DNA from: JAWLBM01 sp041687675
GTDB taxonomy: Bacteria > Pseudomonadota > Alphaproteobacteria > Rhizobiales > Pleomorphomonadaceae
Reading direction: 5' to 3'
NCBI GenBank assembly: GCA_041687675.1
Contig: JAWLBM010000003.1
Span: 153,858-217,857 of the forward strand
Length of the DNA stretch: 64,000 bases
The position numbers were made by a program, and so were the translations under genes. A model generated the notes under the pieces. That model worked only from the letters and a program-made list of their open reading frames with translations, was not told where the DNA came from and ran no database searches. This document shows, in pieces, positions 42,537 through 51,900 of the stretch (positions within the stretch are counted from its first letter, which is position 1; each line of letters opens with the position of its first letter).

Positions 42537-43680
42537 CTGGGGGCTCGTCGGCGGCGGCGAGGGCAGCCAGATCGGTCCGGCGCACCGGCTGAGCGCCGCC
42601 CTCGACGGCGCCTTCGCCTTCGTCGCCGGGGCGCTCGACCACCGTCCGGAGCAGGGCCGGGCCTTTGGCCGAAGCCTCGGCCTCGCGCCGGACCGGGCCT
42701 ACGGCAGCTGGCAGGAGATGCTGGAGGGCGAGCGGGCCCGGCCCGACCGGGTCGACCTCGTCACCATCGCCACCCCGAACGCCACCCATTTCGAGATCGC
42801 CCGCGCCTTCCTCGCGGCCGGCTTCGCCGTCCTCTGCGAGAAGCCGATGACCGTCACGGTCGCCGAGGCCGAGGAGATCGTCCGCCTCTGCCGGGAGACC
42901 GGGGCGATCTTCGCCGTCAACTACGGCTACACGGGCTATCCGCTGGTCCGCCACATGCGGGCGATGGTCGCCCGCGGCGACCTCGGCGGGATCCGCCTCG
43001 TCGTCGCCGAGTTCGCCCACGGCCACCACGCCGACGCGGCGGACGCCGACAACCCGCGGGTGCGCTGGCGCTACGATCCGGCCCAGGCGGGCGTCTCGGC
43101 GCAGTTCGCCGACTGCGGCATCCACGCCCTGCACATGGCCTCCTTCGTCACCGGGCAGGAGGTCGAGCGGCTGTCGGCGGACATCGCCTCCTGCATCCCC
43201 TCGCGCCGGCTCGAGGACGACGCGATGGTGAACTTCCGCATGTCCGGCGGCGCCGTCGGCCGGCTGTGGACCTCCTCGGTGGCGATCGGCCGCCAGCACG
43301 GGCTGGCGATCCAGGTCTTCGGCGAGAGGGGGGGCCTGCGCTGGGCGCAGGAGCAGCCGAACCAGCTCTACTTCATGCCGCTCGGCCAGCGCCTGCAGGT
43401 GATCGAGCGCGGCGAGGGCGGCCTGTCGCCGGAGGCCGACCGGGCCAGCCGGGTGACCGTCGGCCATGCCGAGGGCATGCCGCTCGCCTTCGCCAACATC
43501 TACCGCGACCTCGCCGAGGCGATCCGCGCCCGGTCGGACGGCCGGGCGATCGACCCGCTTGCCGACCACTACCCCAAGGCCGAGGACGGGCTGAGGTCGA
43601 TGGCCGCCATCTACGCCGTGGTGGACTCCGCCCGCGACGGCGGCCGCTGGGTGGACGCCCGCCCGCCGATGTTCCGCTGA
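42523..43680 (+). CDS. Gfo/Idh/MocA-family oxidoreductase
   Basis: A 385-residue NAD(P)-dependent dehydrogenase. It has WGLVGGGEGSQIGPAH (nucleotide loop), TPNATHFEIARAFLAAG, the family signature CEKPMT with the catalytic Lys, and the C-terminal domain with QFADCGIHALHMASFVTG supplying the catalytic His/Asp. It probably oxidises a polyol or sugar such as an inositol derivative before or after the isomerase encoded just upstream. End of the operon; tRNA-Ala lies 144 bases on, in the opposite direction. Confidence 0.87.
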   Translation: MRKLDWGLVGGGEGSQIGPAHRLSAALDGAFAFVAGALDHRPEQGRAFGRSLGLAPDRAYGSWQEMLEGERARPDRVDLVTIATPNATHFEIARAFLAAGFAVLCEKPMTVTVAEAEEIVRLCRETGAIFAVNYGYTGYPLVRHMRAMVARGDLGGIRLVVAEFAHGHHADAADADNPRVRWRYDPAQAGVSAQFADCGIHALHMASFVTGQEVERLSADIASCIPSRRLEDDAMVNFRMSGGAVGRLWTSSVAIGRQHGLAIQVFGERGGLRWAQEQPNQLYFMPLGQRLQVIERGEGGLSPEADRASRVTVGHAEGMPLAFANIYRDLAEAIRARSDGRAIDPLADHYPKAEDGLRSMAAIYAVVDSARDGGRWVDARPPMFR

Positions 43681-43824
43681 CGGAGCGATCGCCGGATCCG
43701 CTGCAGCCGGCCGTTCACGGAGCGGCATGCGCATCGCAGGGCCGACCTCACACCAGCGCGGCGGTCAGGCCATGGCCGCGACAGCGGCCGCGCGGGAGAT
43801 CAACGACGGGTCTCGGGGAAGACC

Positions 43825-43900
43825 TGGTGGAGCCGAGGGGAATCGAACCCCTGACCTCTGCAGTGCGATTGCAGCGCTCTCCCATCTGAGCTACGGCCCC
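43825..43900 (-). tRNA. tRNA-Ala(CGC)
   Basis: GGGGCCG pairs with CGGCTCC (one G-T pair), discriminator A and encoded CCA. Anticodon stem CTGCA/TGCAG encloses ATCGCAC, giving anticodon CGC (alanine codon GCG). D-arm GCTCAGATGGGAGAGC and T-arm GGGGTTCGATTCCCC are canonical. Confidence 0.95.
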
Positions 43901-44280
43901 GGTCAGGTGGGCGCATCTAAGGGAGCGGGCGGGGGTCTGTCAAGCGACCTCTCCGGCGGCTTTGCGGGCCGTCGCGACGGCCGCCGTGGGCGGCCGGCGT
44001 GGCCGGCCGGGCGCGTGATCCGGCGGGGGCTCCGGGGCCCCCCGGGGCGCTGGCTGCCGGATCCCGCCGCCGCGGTGCGGGATCCCGCCCTTGCGCGGCG
44101 GCTGCGGCCCGGCGAGGCTCGGCCCCGGTCGCCGGCCCGGCAGGCGCCGCGGCGACCCGTCCGATTGACGTCTCGACAAGGGCGGGCCATCTGTTGGAGA
44201 TTGCCGCCCCGCCCGAAGACCGCCGATCCCCCGCCGACCGGGCGGGGCGACAACGGCGGCGAGCATGAGGATACGCTGCC
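43901..44280. other. Intergenic, no gene supported
   Basis: This 380-base stretch lies between tRNA-Ala and the aldehyde dehydrogenase gene, which are transcribed divergently, so it must hold promoters for both. It is rich in GC palindromic words but no consensus promoter, riboswitch or reading frame could be supported. Confidence 0.5.
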
Positions 44281-45726
44281 ATGACCGCGCCCTTCCGCAA
44301 TTTCATCGCCGGCGACTGGGTCGAGGCGTCCGAGACGGCCCCGAACGTCAATCCGTCCAACGTGGCCGACACCGTCGGCGACTATGCCCGCGGGACCGCG
44401 GCCGACGTCGACGCCGCCGTCGAGGCGGCCCGCGCCGCCTTCCCGGCCTGGTCGCGCTCGGTCCCCTACGCCCGCGCGGAGATCCTGAAGAAGGTCGCCG
44501 CCGAGATCCTCGCCCGCAAGGAGGAACTCGGCCGGCTGCTCGCGCGCGAGGAGGGCAAGACCCTGCCGGAGGGCATCGCCGAGGCGGGCCGCGCCGGCCA
44601 GATCTTCGAGTTCTTCGCCGCCGAGACCATCCGCCTCGCCGGCGAGGTGCTGCCGTCCGTGCGCCCCGGCGTCGGCGTCGAGGTGACGCGGGAGCCGATC
44701 GGCGTCGTCGGCATGATCACGCCGTGGAACTTCCCCATCGCGATCCCGGCCTGGAAAATCGCCCCCGCGCTCGCCTACGGCAACTGCGTCGTCTTCAAGC
44801 CGGCCGACCTCGTGCCCGGCTGCGCCTGGGCGCTCGCCGACATCATCGTCCGCGCCGGCATCCCTGCCGGCGTCTTCAACCTCGTCATGGGCCGCGGCTC
44901 GGTCGTCGGCCAGCGGATCCTCGAGCATCCGGGGATCGACGCGATCACCTTCACCGGGTCGATCGGCACCGGCCGCAAGGTCGCCCAGGCGGCGATCGGC
45001 TCCGACCCGATGAAGAAGATCCAGCTGGAGATGGGCGGCAAGAACCCGATGGTGGTCCTCGACGACGCGGACCTTTCGATCGCCGTCGAGACGTCGGTCA
45101 ACGGCGCCTATTTCTCGACCGGCCAGCGCTGCACCGCCTCCTCGCGGCTCATCGTCACCGAGGGAATCCATGACCGCTTCGTCGCCGCCCTCACCGAGCG
45201 GCTGAAGGGACTCGTCGTCGACGACGCCTGCAAGGACGGCACCCACATCGGCCCGGTGGTCGACCAGAGCCAGCTCGACCAGGACCTCGACTACCTGGAC
45301 ATCGGCCGCAAGGAGGGCGCCAGCCTCGCCTTCGGCGGCGAGCGCCTCAACCGCCAGGCCGAGGGCTTCTACCTGCAGCCGGCACTGTTCACCGAGGCGA
45401 CCAACCAGATGCGGATCGCGCGGGAGGAGATCTTCGGCCCGGTCGCCTGCGTGATCCGGGTGAAGGACTACGACGAGGCGCTGGCGGTGGCCAACGACAC
45501 GCCCTTCGGCCTCTCCGCCGGCATCTGCACCACGAGCCTCAAGCACGCGACCCACTTCAAGCGCAACAGCGAGGCGGGCATGGTGATGGTCAACCTGCCG
45601 ACCGCCGGCGTCGACTTCCACGTGCCTTTCGGCGGCCGCAAGGGCTCGTCCTACGGCGCCCGCGAGCAGGGCAGCTACGCCCGCGAGTTCTTCACCCATG
45701 TGAAGACCGCCTACACCCTCGCCTGA
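44281..45726 (+). CDS. Aldehyde dehydrogenase, 2,5-dioxovalerate (alpha-ketoglutaric semialdehyde) dehydrogenase-like
   Basis: The 481-residue ALDH has the cofactor region TPWNFPIAIPAWK, catalytic Glu in LEMGGKNPMV and catalytic Cys in FSTGQRCTASSR. Overall wording resembles alpha-ketoglutaric semialdehyde dehydrogenases, which finish non-phosphorylating pentose and uronate/aldarate pathways by making 2-oxoglutarate. galM follows by 19 bases, which supports a sugar-catabolic role. Substrate preference within ALDHs cannot be fixed from sequence alone. Confidence 0.82.
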   Translation: MTAPFRNFIAGDWVEASETAPNVNPSNVADTVGDYARGTAADVDAAVEAARAAFPAWSRSVPYARAEILKKVAAEILARKEELGRLLAREEGKTLPEGIAEAGRAGQIFEFFAAETIRLAGEVLPSVRPGVGVEVTREPIGVVGMITPWNFPIAIPAWKIAPALAYGNCVVFKPADLVPGCAWALADIIVRAGIPAGVFNLVMGRGSVVGQRILEHPGIDAITFTGSIGTGRKVAQAAIGSDPMKKIQLEMGGKNPMVVLDDADLSIAVETSVNGAYFSTGQRCTASSRLIVTEGIHDRFVAALTERLKGLVVDDACKDGTHIGPVVDQSQLDQDLDYLDIGRKEGASLAFGGERLNRQAEGFYLQPALFTEATNQMRIAREEIFGPVACVIRVKDYDEALAVANDTPFGLSAGICTTSLKHATHFKRNSEAGMVMVNLPTAGVDFHVPFGGRKGSSYGAREQGSYAREFFTHVKTAYTLA

Positions 45727-45745
45727 CCGACGGAGCGGAGCGGAG

Positions 45746-46759
45746 ATGACGACGCGGACCTTCGGCCGCCTTCCCGGCGGAGAGACCGTGACCGAGGTCG
45801 CCCTTGCCGGCGACGGCCTCGAGGTCGAGCTGCTGACCTACGGGGCCAGCATCCGCGGCCTCAGGCTGTCGACGTCCGAGGGGGCGCGCAGCGTCGTGCT
45901 TGGCTTCGACCGGCTGGAGCCCTACCTCGATCCGCCGGCCTTCTTCGGGGCGGTGGTCGGGCGGGTCGCCAACCGGATCGCGGGCGGCCGCCTCGAGCTC
46001 GACGGCGCGTCCTTCGCGCTCGACCTCAACGAGGAGGGGCGCACCCACCTCCACGGCGGATCCGGCGGCTTCTCCAGCCGCAACTGGACCCTGGCGCAGG
46101 CGGACGGGCGGTCGGCGGTGTTCGAACTGGTCTCCCCCGACGGCGACCAGGGCTATCCCGGCACCGTCACCGTCCGCTGCCGCTACGAGATCTCCGGCCC
46201 GGGCACCCTCGCGCTCGAGCTGACGGCGACCACGGACCGGGCCACCGTGGTCGGCCTCGCCACACACAGCTACTTCGACCTCGACCGCGGCGAGGACATC
46301 CTCGGGCACGTCCTCACCATCCCCGCGGAGGCGGTGACGCCGGTCGACGAGCGGCTCGTCCCGACCGGGGCGGTGCTCCCCGTGGCCGGCACCGCCCTCG
46401 ACTTCCGCGCGCCGCGCCCGATCGGCGCCGCCGGCGGCCTGCTCGACATCAACTACGCACTGGCCGCCGCCCCGGTGGCGGAGCCGAGGCTGGTGGCGCG
46501 GGTCGAGGGGCCGGCGAGCGGCCTCGTCCTCGAGGTGCACTCGACCGAGCCGGGCCTGCAGGCCTACGACGGCAACATGACCGACCTCGAGCACCGCTTC
46601 CCCGACGGCCGCCGGGCCGGCCGCCATTGCGGCTTCTGCCTCGAGCCGCAGTGCTGGCCGGACGCCGTCCACCACCCGCACTTCCCCAGCGTGGTGCTCC
46701 GTCCCGGCGAGACCTACCGGCAGCGGACCGAGTACCGGATCTCCAGCCGCCGGGGCTGA
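45746..46759 (+). CDS. galM: Aldose 1-epimerase
   Basis: GalM interconverts alpha and beta anomers of aldoses. The 337-residue beta-sandwich shows LLTYGASIRGL near the N-terminus, VGRVANRIAGG, LHGG, the catalytic His in THSYFDL and the catalytic Glu in GFCLEPQCWPDA. AGCGGAG precedes the ATG. Likely in one transcript with the aldehyde dehydrogenase. Confidence 0.9.
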   Translation: MTTRTFGRLPGGETVTEVALAGDGLEVELLTYGASIRGLRLSTSEGARSVVLGFDRLEPYLDPPAFFGAVVGRVANRIAGGRLELDGASFALDLNEEGRTHLHGGSGGFSSRNWTLAQADGRSAVFELVSPDGDQGYPGTVTVRCRYEISGPGTLALELTATTDRATVVGLATHSYFDLDRGEDILGHVLTIPAEAVTPVDERLVPTGAVLPVAGTALDFRAPRPIGAAGGLLDINYALAAAPVAEPRLVARVEGPASGLVLEVHSTEPGLQAYDGNMTDLEHRFPDGRRAGRHCGFCLEPQCWPDAVHHPHFPSVVLRPGETYRQRTEYRISSRRG

Positions 46760-46962
46760 GCGCCGGATAGCGGCCGCTTTCCGTTGCGCCGGAGCCACGC
46801 GGCTGCCGGAACCGTGACTGCCGCCCCGCCTTGTGGCTGCTCGGACTTTCATTGTCGCCGATGCTTTGGTTAGATGCGCCCGGGGGCGAGTAACGGCCGC
46901 AACGGCCGGATCCGGCGCGCAAGGGCGCGGGACCCGGGTCGTGGTCGAGGTACGGAGTAGCC

Positions 46963-48912
46963 ATGGCTCGGGGCGAGGAACCTCTCCTGCCGCGCAGGAG
47001 CGGACACATCGGGCTGTCGGTCACGGCCACGGCCCTCCTGGCCGTCGCGACGGCCATTCCCCTTACCACGCCGGCCGCGGCGCTCGAAATCTTCGGCTAC
47101 CGGATCTTTGGCGAAGACGAGGCGGAACCGGAGATCGGCCCCGACGCAAAGCCCTACGCCCTCGACCTGGACGTCCTCGCCGAGGACGAGGACATTGAGG
47201 ACCTGGTGCGGCGCGCCTCGCGCCTGTGGCGCGAGCGCGAGGATCCGCCGCCCCCGTCGACGGCCGCGCTCCTGAACCGGGTCCGCGCCGAATACGCCCG
47301 TATCGTCGGCGCCCTCTACACGGCCGGTCGCTACGGCCCGGTGGTGGAGATCACCGTCGCCGGCCGCGACCCGTTCGAGATCGCCCCCGACGCGGACCTG
47401 CCGACGCCGGTGCCGATCGAGGTCACCGTCGATCCCGGGCCTGCCTTCACCTTCGGCGAGGTCGCCATCACCGGCCGGGCGCCGCCTCCGGTCGAGGAGG
47501 ACGACGTGGTCGAGCCCTCCGACGATGCGGCGGCGCTGCAGAGCGGCGAGCTCGCCCGCTCCACCGCGGTTCTGGCGACGGAGCGGCTGCTGGTCGAGGA
47601 GTGGCGCGAGCAGGGCCATCCGAAGGCCGCGATCTCCGAGCGGGACGCGGTCGCCAACCATCCGACGGAGACGCTGGCGGTCCGCATCGACGTGAACCGC
47701 GGTCCCTTCGCAGTGTTCGGCCCGGTGGCGGTGACCGGCACGGAGAGGATGAACCCGGAATTCGTGCGCTACATGACCGGCATCGAGCCCGGCCAGCCGT
47801 TCGACCCGGACACCATCTCGCGCGCCCAGCGCAACCTGCGCCAGCTTGGCGTCTTCTCCACCAGCCGACTGGTCGAGGCGGAGGAGGTCGGGGCCGACGG
47901 CGCACTGCCGATGACGGTCGCGGTCGCCGAGCGGCCGCTGCACGCCGCCGGCGTGGGCGCTACCTGGTCGAGCGTCGACGGCGCCGGCGTCGAGACCTAC
48001 TGGGAGCACCGCAACCTGTTCGGGCAGGCCGAGCAGCTCCGCCTCGACGCCCGCGTCGGCGGCATCGATTCGGTGAACGCGGAGGACTTCAACTACTTCG
48101 TCGGTGCGTCCTTCCTCAAGCCGGGGGTGTTCACGCCCTACACCGACCTGACGGCGCTGGTCTCCGGCGAGCGGAACGTACTCGACACCTACACGGACAA
48201 TACGGTCCGCGCCCGGGTCGGCCTCGCCCACGAGGCCTTCGACGGGCTGACGCTCGCCGCCTCGATCAACGTCGAGGCGGTCAAGATCGAGGATTCGCCG
48301 CGGGCCGGGGAATTCCTCCTCGTCAGCCTCCCCGCCGAGATCGACTGGGACAGGCGGGACGACGAGCTCGACCCGACCACCGGCTACCGGGTCGGCTTCG
48401 GCCTCGAACCCTTCTACGAGTTCCAGTACGGCAACACCGGCGTCATCGCCGAACTCGAGGGCTCGGTCTATTTTCCGATCGACGACGAGGGCGACTTCGT
48501 GATCGCCGCGCGGGCGGCGGTCGGCTCGCTGGTCGGCGCCGAGGCGGGCGAGATACCGGAGAGCCGGCTGTTCTTCGTCGGCGGCGGCGGTTCGGTGCGC
48601 GGCTACGCCTACCGCGGCGTCGGCCCGATCGAGAACGGCGAGGTGGTCGGCGGGCTGTCCTACGTCGAGGCCTCGCTGGAACTGCGCGCCATGGTGACCG
48701 ACACGATTGGCATCGTGCCCTTCGTCGACGCGGGCAGCGCCTACTCCTCCTCGTTGCCGGACTTCTCCGAGGACATCAAGATCGGCGCCGGCGTCGGCCT
48801 GCGCTATTATACCGGCATCGGGCCGATCCGGGCCGACGTGGCCTTCCCGCTCGATCCCGGGCCGGACGATCCGAGCTTCGGGGTCTACATCGGCCTCGGC
48901 CAGGCCTTCTGA
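46963..48912 (+). CDS. tamA: TamA-like Omp85 outer-membrane protein
   Basis: TamA pairs with TamB to support insertion or lipid transport at the outer membrane. The 649-residue product has a signal peptide (about 1-42), an N-terminal region with POTRA domains (about 100-330; EVTVDPGPAFTFGEVAITG and NRGPFAVFGPVAVTGTERM are the strands) and a 16-strand Omp85 barrel with the lid-loop motif GGGGSVRGYAYRGVG and terminal phenylalanine (LGQAF). It precedes tamB by 14 bases, the hallmark pairing that separates it from BamA. Confidence 0.93.
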   Translation: MARGEEPLLPRRSGHIGLSVTATALLAVATAIPLTTPAAALEIFGYRIFGEDEAEPEIGPDAKPYALDLDVLAEDEDIEDLVRRASRLWREREDPPPPSTAALLNRVRAEYARIVGALYTAGRYGPVVEITVAGRDPFEIAPDADLPTPVPIEVTVDPGPAFTFGEVAITGRAPPPVEEDDVVEPSDDAAALQSGELARSTAVLATERLLVEEWREQGHPKAAISERDAVANHPTETLAVRIDVNRGPFAVFGPVAVTGTERMNPEFVRYMTGIEPGQPFDPDTISRAQRNLRQLGVFSTSRLVEAEEVGADGALPMTVAVAERPLHAAGVGATWSSVDGAGVETYWEHRNLFGQAEQLRLDARVGGIDSVNAEDFNYFVGASFLKPGVFTPYTDLTALVSGERNVLDTYTDNTVRARVGLAHEAFDGLTLAASINVEAVKIEDSPRAGEFLLVSLPAEIDWDRRDDELDPTTGYRVGFGLEPFYEFQYGNTGVIAELEGSVYFPIDDEGDFVIAARAAVGSLVGAEAGEIPESRLFFVGGGGSVRGYAYRGVGPIENGEVVGGLSYVEASLELRAMVTDTIGIVPFVDAGSAYSSSLPDFSEDIKIGAGVGLRYYTGIGPIRADVAFPLDPGPDDPSFGVYIGLGQAF

Positions 48913-48926
48913 CGGGGAGACGACCC

Positions 48927-51900
48927 ATGATCGCCCGCCTCTCCCGCCTCATCGCCCTGGTCGTTCTCGCCGCCGGCCTCGCCGGCGCCTGGACCTTCGC
49001 CACCGCCCAGGAGGACGAGAGCGAGGAGCGGAGCCGCTTCGTCCGCTTCGTCGAGGAGAGGATCTCGACGCCCGACCGGCAGATCTCCCTCGGCCGGATC
49101 GAGGGCGCGCTCTCCTCCGACGTCCGGATCTCCTCGATCACCATTTCCGACCCGGAGGGCGTCTGGCTCACCATCAACGACGTGCGGCTGGTGTGGAGCC
49201 GGCTCGCCCTGTTGCGCGGCCGGCTCGACATCGACCTTCTCGAGGCGGAGAGCATCGTCGTCGAGCGGGCGCCGGTGGCCGCCGAGGACGCCCCGACGCC
49301 GGCCGCCGGCGAGCCGTTCACGCTGCCGGACCTCCCGGTCGAACTGCTGATCGACCGGCTCGCCGTGCCGAACGTGGTGCTGGGCGAGCCGATCCTCGGC
49401 GAGCGGGCGGAGCTGTCGGTCGAAGGCTCGCTGACCCTGGCGGAGGGAGTGCTCGACGCGGACCTTGCGATCGAGCGCACCGACGCGCAGCCCGGCCGCC
49501 TAGCCCTGCAGGCGAACTACGGCGAGGACGGGACGCTCGACCTCGACCTCACGCTCGACGAGCCGCCGGGCGGCGTCCTCGCGCGCCTGATCGGCATCCC
49601 CGGCGAGCCGGCGGTGCGCTTCACCGTCGACGGCACCGGCCCGCTCTCCGACTTCCGCGCCGACATCACCCTTGCCGTTGCCGGCGAGGAGCTCGTCTCC
49701 GGCGCCGCGACCGTCGCCGCGGCGAACGGCGGCTACCGCTTCGCCACCGACCTCTCCGGCCGCCTCGCGCCGCTGTTCCCGGAGGCCTACGCCCCCTATT
49801 TCGGCGGCACCTCGGCGCTGGCCATCGAGGCGGTGCTCGAGGAGGACGGCTCGATCACCGTGCCTCGCGCGGTCGTCGAGTCCGGCGTCGCCAGGCTGGA
49901 GATCGGCGCGGCGCTGGCGCCGGACGGCTTTCCGACCGCGATCGAGGTGGACGGCTCGCTCTCGGCCGGGGACGGCGAACGGGTGCCGCTGCCCGGCGCC
50001 GCCGGAACCGCCTCGATCGAAGCGGCCACCTTCCAGGTCTCCTTCGGCGGCGGGACCGGCACCTGGACGGGCAGCTTCGATCTCTCCGGCCTCGAGACGG
50101 AGACGCTGTCGGCCGAAGAGGCGCGCATTACGGCGGAAGGCGTCGCCGAGAACCTCGACGACCCGGCCGCCCGGCGGATCACCTTCGACCTGGGCGGAGC
50201 CCTCACCGGCGTCGCCGCCGAGGATCCGGACCTTGCGCGCGCCCTCGGCGAGCGCTTCGACATTCTCGCCCACGGCGCCTGGACCGCCGGGCAGCCGGTC
50301 GAGGTGGAGATCGCCGAGGTCAAGAACCCCAACGCGGCGCTGCACTTCGCCGGCGCCGTCGACGGCCTGACGCTGGACGGCCGCGTCTGGCTCAACGCCG
50401 CCGACGTCGCCCCCTTCGCCGGCCTCGCCGGCCGCGACATCTCCGGCGCGCTCACCTTCGACGCGACCGGCACCGCCAACGCCGGCACGGGCGCCTTCGA
50501 CCTCACCTTCGATGCCCTCGCCGAGAACCTTTCCGTCGGCATCCCGCGGCTCGACCCCCTGCTCGCCGGCGAGGCGCGCCTTGCGGGGCGCGCCGCGCGC
50601 ACCACCGAGGGGCTCCGCTTCGACGACCTCAGGATCACCACGCCCGTCCTCGAGGCGCGCGTCGACGGCGGCTACGACCTCTCCACCGCCGACCTCACCC
50701 TGACCGCCGCGCTAGAGGACATCGGCCTCGTCGTCGACGGCGCCTCCGGGCCGGTCTCGCTCCGGGCCGCGATCGAGGGGAGCGGCGTTCGCCCGGCGAT
50801 CGAGGCCGAGATCACCTCGCCGGCGCTCACCCTCGACGGCCGCCGCCTCACCGAGGCGCGCTCGGCCTTCGAGGGTGTCGTCGGGCTCGAGACCGGGGCG
50901 GTCGACGGCCGGCTGACCCTCTCCGGCTTCCTTGACGGCGTCGCCATCGACGGCGGCGCACGGATCGAGAGCCTCGACGACGGCGCACGTCGCATCTCCG
51001 ACCTCCTGTTCACCGCGGGCGGCACCCGCGTCGAGGGCGGCGTCGCGATCTCGCCGGAGGGCCTCCTCGACGGCCGGCTCCAGGTCGCCTCGCCGGATCT
51101 CTCGGCGGTCGCCCCGCTTGCGCTGGTCGAGGCCTCCGGCGCGCTCGAGGCCGACGTCCGGCTCGCGAGCGCGAACGGGACCCAGGCCGCCGACGTGACC
51201 GCGACCGCCCGCGACCTCGCGATCGAGGGGGTCTCGGTCGGCGCCGCGGAGATCGATGCCACGGTGGCCGACCTCTTCGGCGTCCCCCGGATCGACGGTC
51301 GCGTCGCCGCGACCGCAATCGACCTCGCCGGCACCCGGATCGAAAGCCTCGAGGCCACCGCCACCCGCGAGGGCGAAACCACCCGTTTCGCGGTCGATGC
51401 CGACCTCGAGGCCGGCAGCCTCTCCGCCGCTGGGGCGCTCACCGCGCTGCCCGACGGCTACGCGGTCGCGCTCGAGCGTTTCCGCCTCGCCCGCGGCGAG
51501 GACCTCGCCGCCACCCTCTCCGAACCGGTCACCGTGACCGTCGAGGGCGGGACCGTCTCCCTGCCGCGCACGCTGATCGACGTCGGCGGCGGCCGCATCG
51601 TCGCCGAGGGCTCGGTCGGCGAGGCGCTGGACCTGTCGCTCCTCGTCGAGAGCCTGCCCCTGTCGCTCGTCAACGCGGTGGAGCCGGACCTCGAAGCCGG
51701 CGGCACCCTCTCCGGGACGATCGAGGTCGGCGGCACGCCCGCCGCGCCGACCGCCGAGTTCGAGGTCGAACTCGCCGGCGTCGAGGCCGCGCCGCTGCGC
51801 CGCCTCGGCGTGCCGACGCTGTCGGTCGAAGCCGCGGGCCGCTATACCGGCGACGCCGTCGTGCTCGACGCCTCCGCCTCCGGCGGCGGCCTCGCCGCCG

